Assembly: GCA_017405065.1 (NCBI GenBank)
Contig: JAFRBD010000050.1
Coordinates: 1 to 40,744 of the forward strand
Direction: 5' to 3'
Origin: Ruminococcus sp.
GTDB lineage: Bacteria > Bacillota > Clostridia > Oscillospirales > Acutalibacteraceae
DNA length: 40,744 nt
A program made the translations under genes and the position numbers. The notes beneath the pieces were generated by a model that made no database searches, was not told where the DNA came from, and was given only the letters and a program-made list of their open reading frames with translations. Numbering within the stretch: position 1 is the stretch's first letter; each line of letters begins with the position of its first letter. This document shows positions 29,311 through 36,673 of the stretch, one piece after another.

Positions 29311-30293
29311 ATGAGATCATAAAAATGGAAGAGCTCACCCCCGAAGTGCGGGAGGCTATAAGCTGTCATCAGCAGATATGCGAGAGCGGCAAGGTGGCGG
29401 CTTCGGCGCTTGCGGATATGGGGAGAGGGCTCAAACGGATGAGGGACGGCAAGCTCTACGCCCAGCTGGGATATGAGACGTTTGCTGAGTACCTCGAAAA
29501 GAACGGGGACTATTCCTTCAAGGAGCGGCAAGCCTACACCTATATAAAGGCGGTCGAGAGTTTCTCGGACAAGTTTCTCACGGAGCACGGCGACCTCGGC
29601 ATCACAAAGTTGGGGCTGCTCACGGCTCTTTCCGAACAGGACGCCGTCGAGGTGATCGAGAGCTCCGACCTCTCGGGGCTCAACGCCGACGAAGTCAAAG
29701 CTCTGGTCCGTGAAAAGCAGGCGCTCGGGGAACAGCTCTCTTTCTGGAAAGAGGAAGCCCAAAGTGCGAAGGACGATGCAGCAGGCTACGAGGGCGAAAT
29801 GGGCAAGCTGAAAGAAAGAGCCACCGCCGCCGAAATGAACGTCGAGAAGCTCAACAAGCGGATCGAGAAGCTGAAAAAATCACACCAAAAGGAGCTCGGC
29901 AAGCTCTCGGCAGAGCTGGAGATGGTAAAGCGCGAGAACGACGAGCCGAAGATCACCGACGAACAGCGCAAGGAGATAGCCGGTGAAGAAGTCAAGCAGG
30001 TTTCCGCTGAGTATGAGAAACAGATTGAAGAGCTGAAAGCCGAGTATCGGGCTAAGGCAGAAGCGGCAGAGGAAGAAAAGAAGAAGCTCGAAAGCAAGCT
30101 GAACAGCCGCTCACCCGATGAGCAGATGGCGGCTATGAAGATATACTTCGAGAATGTTCAAAACGCCGTGAATACCTTCACGGCAAAAATCGACCTTCTC
30201 GCGGACGAGGAAGTCAAGCAGAAAATGCGCGGCGGGGCGATAAAGTATCTGAGTATCGTTATCGACGAGCTGAAGGAGGGTGAGGGCAAGTGA
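29307..30293 (+). CDS. DUF3102-like coiled-coil protein
   Basis: 328 residues, ATGA overlap with the PcfJ-like gene. Residues 1-110 (GRGLKRMRDGKLYAQLGYET, FAEYLEKNGDYSFKERQAYT) match the DUF3102/plasmid-associated HTH type domain with GY.TFE.Y; residues about 135-270 are a long coiled coil (KLNKRIEKLKKSHQKELGKL). It may bind DNA and oligomerise in replication or partition. Coupled by overlap with both neighbours. Confidence 0.75.
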   Translation: MNEIIKMEELTPEVREAISCHQQICESGKVAASALADMGRGLKRMRDGKLYAQLGYETFAEYLEKNGDYSFKERQAYTYIKAVESFSDKFLTEHGDLGITKLGLLTALSEQDAVEVIESSDLSGLNADEVKALVREKQALGEQLSFWKEEAQSAKDDAAGYEGEMGKLKERATAAEMNVEKLNKRIEKLKKSHQKELGKLSAELEMVKRENDEPKITDEQRKEIAGEEVKQVSAEYEKQIEELKAEYRAKAEAAEEEKKKLESKLNSRSPDEQMAAMKIYFENVQNAVNTFTAKIDLLADEEVKQKMRGGAIKYLSIVIDELKEGEGK

Positions 30294-30853
30294 AGATAAA
30301 TGCGATAGCGGCGGCGCTGAAAAAGGATTATAATCTTATAGTATACACGGACGGTTATACGCAGTATTTATCAAACGGGGCTGCGGCGTATCTTGCAAAC
30401 AACCTCCCTCCGATAACGTCGGCGGAGCAGCTCTGTGCGATTCTTGGCATTACCGACGAGCAGGAGGGCAAGTATAACATAAAAATCGGCGAGCCTTTGC
30501 CGCCAGTGCTCCATCGGAACGCCACATATCACGACCGCCCGATGGATAAAAGCGAGCTATCCGTAAAATGGCACGGTATGCAGTACACGGCGTTTACCGA
30601 CAACATAAACGCTATTTTTGTAAAATCTCAGTATCTTACACCGTTTAAGGATATCGACGAGGCGATATACTACGACCGCACCGACGGCAAAAAGGAGCAT
30701 TTTATCACGGTCGCGGCGGGGATGATCGGGCTGATCGGAGTGATATGCCCGATAAACTTTTCAAAAAACGACCCGATGAGCAAAGAGCTGAGCAAGATAG
30801 TCGAGATGATCGGGCTGGAAACGGAGAACGATATGCTTGACTTGGACGAGTAA
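30290..30853 (+). CDS. Hypothetical early protein
   Basis: 187 residues, ATG overlapping the previous stop. Starts MKINAIAAALKKDYNLIVYT; alpha/beta with a short hydrophobic stretch near residue 145 (VAAGMIGLIGVICPI). No family recognised. Lies immediately before the putative replication origin and HUH gene. Confidence 0.65.
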   Translation: MKINAIAAALKKDYNLIVYTDGYTQYLSNGAAAYLANNLPPITSAEQLCAILGITDEQEGKYNIKIGEPLPPVLHRNATYHDRPMDKSELSVKWHGMQYTAFTDNINAIFVKSQYLTPFKDIDEAIYYDRTDGKKEHFITVAAGMIGLIGVICPINFSKNDPMSKELSKIVEMIGLETENDMLDLDE

Positions 30854-30862
30854 AAACTATCC

Positions 30863-30896
30863 GCCTTGCTTCCTTATTATATATAGGGGGCAAGGC
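30863..30896 (+). other. Stem-loop upstream of the HUH initiator, candidate replication origin
   Basis: GCCTTGC (30863-30869) pairs with GCAAGGC (30890-30896); with wobble and further pairs the stem reaches about 11 bp and presents an AT-only loop (TTATTATATATA). No T tract follows, so it is unlike a terminator. A stem with an AT-rich loop beside an HUH initiator gene is the usual look of a double-stranded origin for rolling-circle nicking. No gene is visible between 30854 and 31011. Function inferred. Confidence 0.4.
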
Positions 30897-31011
30897 TATA
30901 GTATACCTTTATAAAATCGGGCAGGGCAAAAAGCCCTTGTGAGCTTGTAATGGGTCTTAACAATGCGGGCATAATGTCAGAAAATAGAAGAAACGCAAGG
31001 AGGGCAGGACC

Positions 31012-31785
31012 ATGAGGGGCAACATGGCTTATCGGGAACAAAGGTTTGTTTCGGGTGACTACCTCGATGTGAACATTTATCCCGTGTTCCGCTCTCGGAG
31101 ACAGACGAAGCGGTCGATCGTTCGGAAACCGACAAAAGCTGTCCAGCAGGCTCTCAACCGCCGGAACCGTGCGCGGGAAGTCAACCATGTGATCTGCGCG
31201 AATTTTTCGAACGCGGATTACTACCTCACCCTGACCTATGCCGGGATACCTCCCAGCGAAGAGCAGGCTCGCCGGGACGTTGAAAATTTTTTGAAGAGAT
31301 ACGCCCGCGCTTTTGCTAAGAAGGGGCAGACGGTTTTTAAGTACGTGAAAACAATCGAGACGGGGCGGAACGGTCGTGCGCATATCCATCTCGTTCTCAC
31401 GGGCGGGCTCTCCCCGAAAGAGGTGCAGGCGCTCTGGGGGCGCGGATACATAGACTGCAAGCCGCTCATGTTCAGCACGCAGGGTGTCGCAGGGCTGGCG
31501 AGATATTTCACGAAAGAACCCCGCAACGAAGCCGGAAGCGGAAGCCGCCGCAAGTCGTGGAGCTGTTCGCGGAACTGCATACACCCCGAGCCCAAAACAA
31601 ACGATTACAAGTACAGCAAGAAAAGAGCGGCAGAGCTTGCCCGCGAAAGCGAAAACGCCCGCCTGCTCGAAAAGCTGTACCCCGATTACATCTGCGCGGA
31701 GTGCAAGCCGTTTTATAACGATCAAACGGGGCTGTACTATCTCGCGATGCGTTTTTATAAAAAAACTGCCCGTCTGGATATTTAA
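31012..31785 (+). CDS. HUH endonuclease, rolling-circle type replication initiator
   Basis: 257 residues from ATG 31012 behind AAGGAGGGCAGGACC (ATG 31024 also possible). Motif I: YYLTLTYAG (about 70-78). Motif II: GRAHIHLVLTG with the metal-binding His124 and His126. Motif III: GLARYFTKEP with a single candidate nucleophile Tyr165 and Lys168. This is the layout of single-Tyr HUH Rep proteins found in ssDNA phages and elements and in some Firmicutes siphophages. A C-terminal Cys pair (CAEC) follows. It should nick one strand at the origin. It is the only replication enzyme visible in the genome. Confidence 0.85.
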   Translation: MRGNMAYREQRFVSGDYLDVNIYPVFRSRRQTKRSIVRKPTKAVQQALNRRNRAREVNHVICANFSNADYYLTLTYAGIPPSEEQARRDVENFLKRYARAFAKKGQTVFKYVKTIETGRNGRAHIHLVLTGGLSPKEVQALWGRGYIDCKPLMFSTQGVAGLARYFTKEPRNEAGSGSRRKSWSCSRNCIHPEPKTNDYKYSKKRAAELARESENARLLEKLYPDYICAECKPFYNDQTGLYYLAMRFYKKTARLDI

Positions 31786-31820
31786 CGGGTTTGGAAGTTG
31801 AATGCAAGGAGGCATGATAC

Positions 31821-32639
31821 ATGAGGAAGATAGATGCGGACGAATTCAAATCAAAACTAATGGCTTTGATAGCCATATATGAGAGCCGAATGCCCGCATG
31901 GTCGCCGAACAACTTACTCACAAGCGGCAGGGACGCGGCTATGAAATTTGGAGCAAAGGCAGACGGAGTGGAAAAGGCGTTAGAACTGCTTGAAAGAATG
32001 CCTACCATCGAAACCGAGCCTGCTAAGTGGATAAGTACAGAAGAAGAGCTCCCACCAAAAGGCTGTGAGGTACTTGTGTGCGATTTTGACGACTATACCG
32101 CAGTCGGGGTTTTTAACGGGTGTAAATGGGTGGTCGAGGGCTTCGAAGCTTCAACACCGCCCGTTTCACATTGGCAACCTTTGCCCAAGCCACCGAGAAA
32201 AGCGTCAAAAAAGTCTTCACTGCCGTTTTCTTTCGGGTGCTCGTCGTGTAAGCACGAAATGAACTGCAAAGATCGGGAAAAGTGTGGAAGGGAAAACGGG
32301 AGCGGGTATGAGCCCTGCAAGCCGAGCCCTAGCAAAGAAGAAAAACTCGCTCGTCTTACGAAGTTCTCGGAGATTTTCGAGCACTACGGCTCGGAAGCAC
32401 AGCTTGGGAAGCTCATGCAAGAATGCGCTCATGTGTGCGGGTTAGCGAACAAATGCAGAGAACGCGGCATTGAGATATCGGACGAGCTGAACGAGCACGC
32501 GGCTGAGGTCGTTGCGCTGATCATGCAGATCTATACGCACGCTCCGCTTTACTGGATAGGAGAGCTTGAAAAAGCAATAGACGAGATCATAGAGCGAGAG
32601 ACAAAGAAAATCGAGGTGGAAAATGAAAAAAATACTTAG
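31821..32639 (+). CDS. DUF551 domain fused to a MazG-like helical domain
   Basis: 272 residues. The middle (about 73-128) is a DUF551 domain: KWISTEEELPPKGCEVLVCD ... VSHWQPLPKPP. A Cys cluster (CSSCKHEMNCKDREKCG) follows near 140-155. The C-terminal 95 residues (EHYGSEAQLGKLMQECAHVC ... ELNEHAAEVVALIMQIY) resemble phage MazG-like all-alpha NTP pyrophosphohydrolases, but the usual EExxE is reduced to QECAH, so activity is doubtful. Mosaic proteins of this kind are common in gut phages. Confidence 0.7.
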   Translation: MRKIDADEFKSKLMALIAIYESRMPAWSPNNLLTSGRDAAMKFGAKADGVEKALELLERMPTIETEPAKWISTEEELPPKGCEVLVCDFDDYTAVGVFNGCKWVVEGFEASTPPVSHWQPLPKPPRKASKKSSLPFSFGCSSCKHEMNCKDREKCGRENGSGYEPCKPSPSKEEKLARLTKFSEIFEHYGSEAQLGKLMQECAHVCGLANKCRERGIEISDELNEHAAEVVALIMQIYTHAPLYWIGELEKAIDEIIERETKKIEVENEKNT

Positions 32640-32901
32640 AAGCGGGGCAGACAAAGTCTTTTATACGATCTGCCGCAACTGCTCGACGGAGTTTACCTAC
32701 CAGCTGGCGGACACCACAACGGAACAGCTGCCGCTGCCTATCCTGCAAAATCTCTTTAGCTCGGATAGCGACGTGCCGCAGAAAGAGCAAAAGGCGGTAG
32801 TCTGCCCGCTCTGCGCGGAGGTAACGCCCGCAACACTCACGCCCTACGACAGCGTGTTTAAACCGCAGCCGATGGCGGGCTTCGGATTTGGAGGGACTTA
32901 G
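32623..32901 (+). CDS. Small zinc-ribbon protein
   Basis: 92 residues starting within the previous gene's end. CRNCSTEFTY (about 17-26) and CPLCAEVTP (about 61-69) give a zinc ribbon with a long insert. C-terminus PMAGFGFGGT. Possibly nucleic-acid binding. Confidence 0.7.
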   Translation: MKKILRSGADKVFYTICRNCSTEFTYQLADTTTEQLPLPILQNLFSSDSDVPQKEQKAVVCPLCAEVTPATLTPYDSVFKPQPMAGFGFGGT

Positions 32902-32902
32902 T

Positions 32903-33148
32903 ATGCATATAAGCACACTTGCACAATACCGAGAACCCGACTGCACCGAAGAGCAGCGACGGGAGATCGAGCAGTACATCGAGGATATCCCCGACCCGCA
33001 AACGAGGGAGATGTTCCGACTGCATTTTATCGACGGACTCAGCTACGCAAAGACGGCGGCGGAGCTCGGGGGAGGCATGGGGAGAATGTGTGTTTTTCAT
33101 CGAGTGCATCGCTATAAGCCACGCCGAAAAGTTGGTGACAGTTTATAA
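32903..33148 (+). CDS. Sigma-70 region 4-like late regulator
   Basis: 81 residues from ATG 32903, behind TTGGAGGGACTTAGT. Residues 30-75 (REMFRLHFIDGLSYAKTAAE then a Gly-rich turn and HRVHRYKPRRK) form a sigma region 4/ArpU-like helix-turn-helix. Proteins of this type sit just before the packaging genes in Clostridia phages and probably activate late transcription. Its last codons (KVGDSL) coincide with a direct repeat that continues into the late promoter region. Confidence 0.75.
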   Translation: MHISTLAQYREPDCTEEQRREIEQYIEDIPDPQTREMFRLHFIDGLSYAKTAAELGGGMGRMCVFHRVHRYKPRRKVGDSL

Positions 33149-33182
33149 AACTTGGTGACAGTTTTGTATTGCATTTTATATT
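33132..33182 (+). promoter_or_regulatory. Direct repeats and candidate late promoter
   Basis: TTGGTGACAGTTT occurs at 33132-33144 and 33152-33164, a 20-base period (about two helix turns). GTGACA at 33155-33160, a 16-base spacer and TATATT at 33177-33182 make a promoter-like pair before the packaging genes. The repeats look like activator sites for the adjacent sigma-like protein. The first repeat overlaps that protein's last codons. Confidence 0.5.
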
Positions 33183-33287
33183 ATTTTGTGATATATAAAC
33201 ATAAACAGGGACGATATGGGACACAGCTGCGGAGTATTTGCGGCGCGAACCTGTCGCCCCTGCGTTTGTATCTGCGAGGAGAAAGGC

Positions 33288-33698
33288 ATGATATACACAC
33301 GTTGTTCTCGGTGCCGGGAAAAAATCCCCGTCGGAACTTCTTGCCCCTGCTATGATCGGGGGCGTGACCGCTGGGGCAGGCTGGACGTTGACAGCTTTTA
33401 TCACTCCGCTGAGTGGGGGGCAGCTCGCGCCCGGGCTATCCGTCGGACGTATGGACTGGATATCGTAGCGTTTTATGAGCGCAGCGAGATCGTGACGGGC
33501 TTCACCGTCCATCACATCACCCCGCTTGAAATGGGGTGGGATTTGCGGACTGAGCCCGACAACCTGATATATCTCACGGAGCAAGACCATCGTATTATAC
33601 ATGAGAGATATCTCAAAGACTACGAGCAGACAGCAAGATACCTGCGGGAGCTGATAGCGAGATTTGACAGCGAGTTCGGAAAGTTCCGAAGGCGGTGA
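33288..33698 (+). CDS. HNH endonuclease (packaging-associated)
   Basis: 136 residues from ATG 33288 behind GAGGAGAAAGGC; the frame is open to ATG 33216 but that has a weaker site. An N-terminal zinc pair (CSRCREKIPV, CPCY) precedes the HNH motif: TVHHITPLEMGWDL, then NLIYLTEQDHRIIH. An HNH gene immediately before the terminase genes is characteristic of phages with cohesive ends; the nuclease works with terminase in cos cleavage. Confidence 0.9.
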   Translation: MIYTRCSRCREKIPVGTSCPCYDRGRDRWGRLDVDSFYHSAEWGAARARAIRRTYGLDIVAFYERSEIVTGFTVHHITPLEMGWDLRTEPDNLIYLTEQDHRIIHERYLKDYEQTARYLRELIARFDSEFGKFRRR

Positions 33699-33932
33699 CG
33701 CGGTTGCTCGCGGGAGGGTGGCACCCCTCCGAAGGGGTAGGGGGTATACAAAAAACATTTTACGGCTTTGAGCCCTTCCCGCAGCCCAGCTTTCTTCTCG
33801 CGAAATTCTAAATATTTTCTTTTTGTTTTTGCTATTAACAAAACATAGTATACATACGTGCGAAAATAGGCTGAAAAGTGATAAAAAACATATGAGTTTT
33901 GCACAAAAATCCAGCGGGCGGAGGTGGGCTAA
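33699..33932 (+). other. Gap between HNH and small terminase; candidate cos region
   Basis: 234 bases with no gene. The first 60 hold a GC-rich, symmetric block (GGAGGG at 33713-33718, then a CCCCTCC and GGGGTAGGGGG run to about 33748); the rest is AT-rich. In phages with this gene order the cos site lies here, so the block is the best candidate. The cut position cannot be read. Confidence 0.35.
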
Positions 33933-34406
33933 ATGGGACGTGCAAGGAAACCGCTCGAAGCTCAGGTCGGGAACCTGACGGTTGGGCAGCAGGAACAGCG
34001 GAAGTTTGAACAGCAGCTCACGGCGGGGAAACCGCTCACGGGATTGAAGCCGCCGAAGACGCTCATCAATGCCGAAGCGCGGAAGCTGTGGAAATGGGCG
34101 GTCGGGCTGCTGAAAGATATGCCGCTCGTGGGCGAGATCGACGCTCTGAACATTGAGGGAATGTGCAATGCCTTTGCCTTATATCGGGCGGCGACGGACA
34201 AGATCAAAAAAGACGGTATCACCGAAAAAGGAGTAGACTTCGGACAGGAGATCATCGCCGTTATGAACGCGCAAAAAAAATACGCGGAAGAGTTCCGGGC
34301 ATTTGCAAGGCTATGCGGGCTCACGGTGGACAGCCGTCTGAAGCTGGCGGCGACCAAGGCAAAGGACATCGACAACGACATCGAGGATCTTTTCGGAGAT
34401 ATATAG
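33933..34406 (+). CDS. terS: Small terminase subunit (P27 family)
   Basis: 157 residues behind CGGAGGTGGGCTAA. P27-type features: a basic start (MGRARKPLEAQVGN), the PPKTLINAEARKLWKWAVGL segment, and a C-terminal LCGLTVDSRLKLAATKAKD. It binds the packaging site and hands DNA to the large subunit. Separated from the large subunit gene by two tRNA-like elements and a small gene. Confidence 0.9.
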   Translation: MGRARKPLEAQVGNLTVGQQEQRKFEQQLTAGKPLTGLKPPKTLINAEARKLWKWAVGLLKDMPLVGEIDALNIEGMCNAFALYRAATDKIKKDGITEKGVDFGQEIIAVMNAQKKYAEEFRAFARLCGLTVDSRLKLAATKAKDIDNDIEDLFGDI

Positions 34407-34453
34407 GCTCGGAACTACAGCCGAATCGCAGCGGCTGTGAGATATAAAAACAT

Positions 34454-34569
34454 GGCGGGTGTAGCTCAGCGGTCAGAGCGCGGTTTGCGGAGCCTTGACA
34501 AAGGCTCTGACAGCTATTTTTCTTTGCTTAGGGAGCCCGATGCCGCAGGTTCGAGTCCTGCCGCCCGCC
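34454..34569 (+). tRNA. tRNA-like gene with an oversized centre (tRNA-His-like ends)
   Basis: Acceptor stem GCGGGTG (34455-34461) pairs with CGCCCGC (34562-34568), one G-U. An extra G at 34454 faces C at 34569, the hallmark of tRNA-His. D arm GCTC/GAGC (34464-34467, 34476-34479) and T arm GCAGG-TTCGAGT-CCTGC (34545-34561) are regular. Between D and T arms stand 65 bases instead of about 23. A loop TTGCGGA (34485-34491) could be an anticodon loop with GCG, where His has GTG, but its stem is weak; the rest can form hairpins (GAGCCTT/AAGGCTC at 34491-34508). Decoding is doubtful. Confidence 0.55.
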
Positions 34570-34604
34570 TGATAGCAAAAAGGGATTATCCCGGCAGCTA
34601 TAAT

Positions 34605-34702
34605 AAATGCGATACTCTCGGAAAGCGTGCAGGCGACGGCACACCGTCAGGGTGGCAAGCCCGTTCAAGGCACGTATGCGGGTTCGACTCCCGCCGCATT
34701 TC
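34605..34702 (+). tRNA. Second tRNA-like gene with an insert in the anticodon region
   Basis: Acceptor stem AAATGCG (34605-34611) pairs perfectly with CGCATTT (34695-34701). The T arm GCGGG-TTCGACT-CCCGC (34678-34694) is regular. The D region is irregular. GCGTGC (34625-34630) pairs with GCACGT (34670-34675) where an anticodon stem would be, but encloses 39 bases instead of 7; this insert contains its own perfect hairpin GACGG-CACA-CCGTC (34635-34648). Amino acid identity cannot be assigned. Confidence 0.5.
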
Positions 34703-34750
34703 TTAAACGCAAAAAACAATTTTGAAGTCAAGTGCGAAAGGAGTGAGAGC

Positions 34751-34966
34751 ATGACTTTGTACAAATGCGACCCGGGGAAGAACAAGGACTGTGCCGGGCG
34801 GCTCGGAAAATACTGCATGAGAGAAGGCTACTGCTTTTCGACTTCCAGACGGGAGTTCGCCGAAGAAACGGCGGACGGGCAGCCTGTTATCGCGCTTGAA
34901 ATTGGCGCTCCTCGCGAAGTTTATAACGCAGTAAAGGAAGAGCTCGGGAAACCGGGCAGTGAGTGA
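34751..34966 (+). CDS. Small cysteine-containing protein
   Basis: 71 residues from ATG 34751 behind AAAGGAGTGAGAGC; the upstream open frame crosses the tRNA-like elements. N-terminal Cys pattern (KCDPGKNKDCAGRLGKYCMR ... YCFS) suggests metal binding or disulfides. Overlaps the large terminase start by 8 bases. Role unknown. Confidence 0.65.
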   Translation: MTLYKCDPGKNKDCAGRLGKYCMREGYCFSTSRREFAEETADGQPVIALEIGAPREVYNAVKEELGKPGSE

Positions 34967-36665
34967 TGTGACTATCCTCGAAGAGCTCAAAGACTACGCG
35001 GCAAAGTGTATCTCCGGGGAGATCATAAGCTGTAAGAAGCACAAGCAGGCGTGTGCGCGGTTCCTTGCCGACTTAAAACGCAGTGACTGGCGCTGGGAGT
35101 GGGTCGAGGAAGAAGCGCAGAAGATCGTCCGGTGGTTCACGTTCCTGCGGCATTCAAAGGGCGTGCTCGCGGGAAAGCCTATCGTGCTCACTACCTCGCA
35201 GCGGTTTTTTCTCTGCCAGCTCTACGGCTGGCGGGAGAAAGGCACGGGATATAAGAGGTTCACGAACGCTTTCAAGGAGGTCGCACGAAAAAACGCGAAG
35301 TCTCAGGAGCAGGCGGGATGTCTGCTGTATGAGATAGGCGTAGAAAGCACTAAGTTCGGGGAGCTGTACGAGACGTACTGCGCGGGCGTGAAGTCCGACC
35401 AATCAAAGCTTATCTTCAACGAGTGCCGGCTTATGCTCAGGGGCTCGCCGCTTGCGCGAAAGTTCCGCGTAACCCGCTCCGAGATAAAGCATATCAAATC
35501 CGAGAGTTTTTTGAAGCCCCTCTCGAAGGAGGACGGCAAGAGCGGCGACGGAACGAACCCCGCCGTGCTGGTGCTCGACGAGTACCACCAGCACCCCACG
35601 ACCGAGTTCTATGACTTAGGTCTCGGCGGTAATGCGGCGCAGTCGCTTATAATCATAATCACGACCGCCGGCAAGGACTTGAACGCTCCGTGTTTCACAC
35701 AGGAGTACAAGTTCGTTTCAAATCTCCTCGACCCCGATATCGACATAGAAAACGACCGATATCTTGCGGACGTATACGAAGCCGACGAGGGCGACGACTG
35801 GACAGCCCTCGAAACATGGATAAAGGCGAACCCCGTGAGGGCAAGCTATCCCGAAGGACTTGAAAAAATCAAGCAGGCTTTCGACCTCGCTCAGGTAATG
35901 CCGGAGAAAAAGACGGCGTTCCTCACAAAAATACTCGATATGTGGGTGCAGTCGAAAGTCAACGGCTATATGGATATGCGCCGCTGGAAGGCTTGCGAGG
36001 TCGGGCGGCTGCCGTATGATATCAAGGGCGCATCCGTATATGTTGGCTTTGACGTATCGGCAAAGATCGACCTTACGAGCATCGGCTTCGTGATCGTGAT
36101 GAAAGGCAAGGACGGAAAGGTAAAATACATCGTGTTCCATCACAGCTTTATCCCGAACCGGGAGAAGCTCCAGGAGCGCATACACACCGACCGCGCACCC
36201 TATGACCTGTGGGAAGAGCAGGGATTTATCACGGTGACAGACACGCCCATCGTAGACCAGAACGCCGTCGTTAAGTACATGGACGACTTTGTGAAGGCTC
36301 ACGGGCTCCGCATCGAGTGCCTGTGCTTCGACCCTGCGAATGCTTCAAAAATGGAAATGGAGCTTGCGGACGCGGGGCATACCGTCGAGGAAGTTTTCCA
36401 GTCTCACCGTAGTCTTAACGAAGCGACGGCAGGCTTCCGAGATCAGGTTTTTGACGGAAATGTTATATACATAGCAGACCCGGTGCTGAATTTTGCGATG
36501 GCGAACGCCGTCACGAAAAGCTCGAACGGGCTGATAAAGATAGACAAGGACGCGGCAACGCAGAGAATAGACCCCGTGGACGCGGTGCTGTGCGCGTTTA
36601 AGCTGGCGCTGTATCACGAATTTTCCGATTTCAGCGCCGACGCTTGGCTTGACGAAGAGTGGTGA
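34959..36665 (+). CDS. terL: Large terminase subunit
   Basis: 568 residues from GTG 34959. ATPase domain: a degenerate Walker A VARKNAKSQ (about 108-116) and Walker B VLVLDEYHQH (about 203-212), then a coupling motif IIIITTAG (about 230-237). RuvC-like nuclease domain: VYVGFDVSAK (Asp365), LCFDPANASK (about 450) and a late acidic DPVDAVLCAF. This is the Terminase_1 family of HK97-like siphophages. It pumps DNA into the prohead and cuts it. Confidence 0.95.
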   Translation: MSDVTILEELKDYAAKCISGEIISCKKHKQACARFLADLKRSDWRWEWVEEEAQKIVRWFTFLRHSKGVLAGKPIVLTTSQRFFLCQLYGWREKGTGYKRFTNAFKEVARKNAKSQEQAGCLLYEIGVESTKFGELYETYCAGVKSDQSKLIFNECRLMLRGSPLARKFRVTRSEIKHIKSESFLKPLSKEDGKSGDGTNPAVLVLDEYHQHPTTEFYDLGLGGNAAQSLIIIITTAGKDLNAPCFTQEYKFVSNLLDPDIDIENDRYLADVYEADEGDDWTALETWIKANPVRASYPEGLEKIKQAFDLAQVMPEKKTAFLTKILDMWVQSKVNGYMDMRRWKACEVGRLPYDIKGASVYVGFDVSAKIDLTSIGFVIVMKGKDGKVKYIVFHHSFIPNREKLQERIHTDRAPYDLWEEQGFITVTDTPIVDQNAVVKYMDDFVKAHGLRIECLCFDPANASKMEMELADAGHTVEEVFQSHRSLNEATAGFRDQVFDGNVIYIADPVLNFAMANAVTKSSNGLIKIDKDAATQRIDPVDAVLCAFKLALYHEFSDFSADAWLDEEW

Positions 36666-36673
36666 AATAAGAA

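Noticed and set aside
34437-34706. Open frame of 89 codons between the terminase genes
   Set aside because: Its translation (GVAQRS..., AGSSPA..., GFDSRR) is the usual false protein from tRNA-type sequence; the region is read as two tRNA-like elements.
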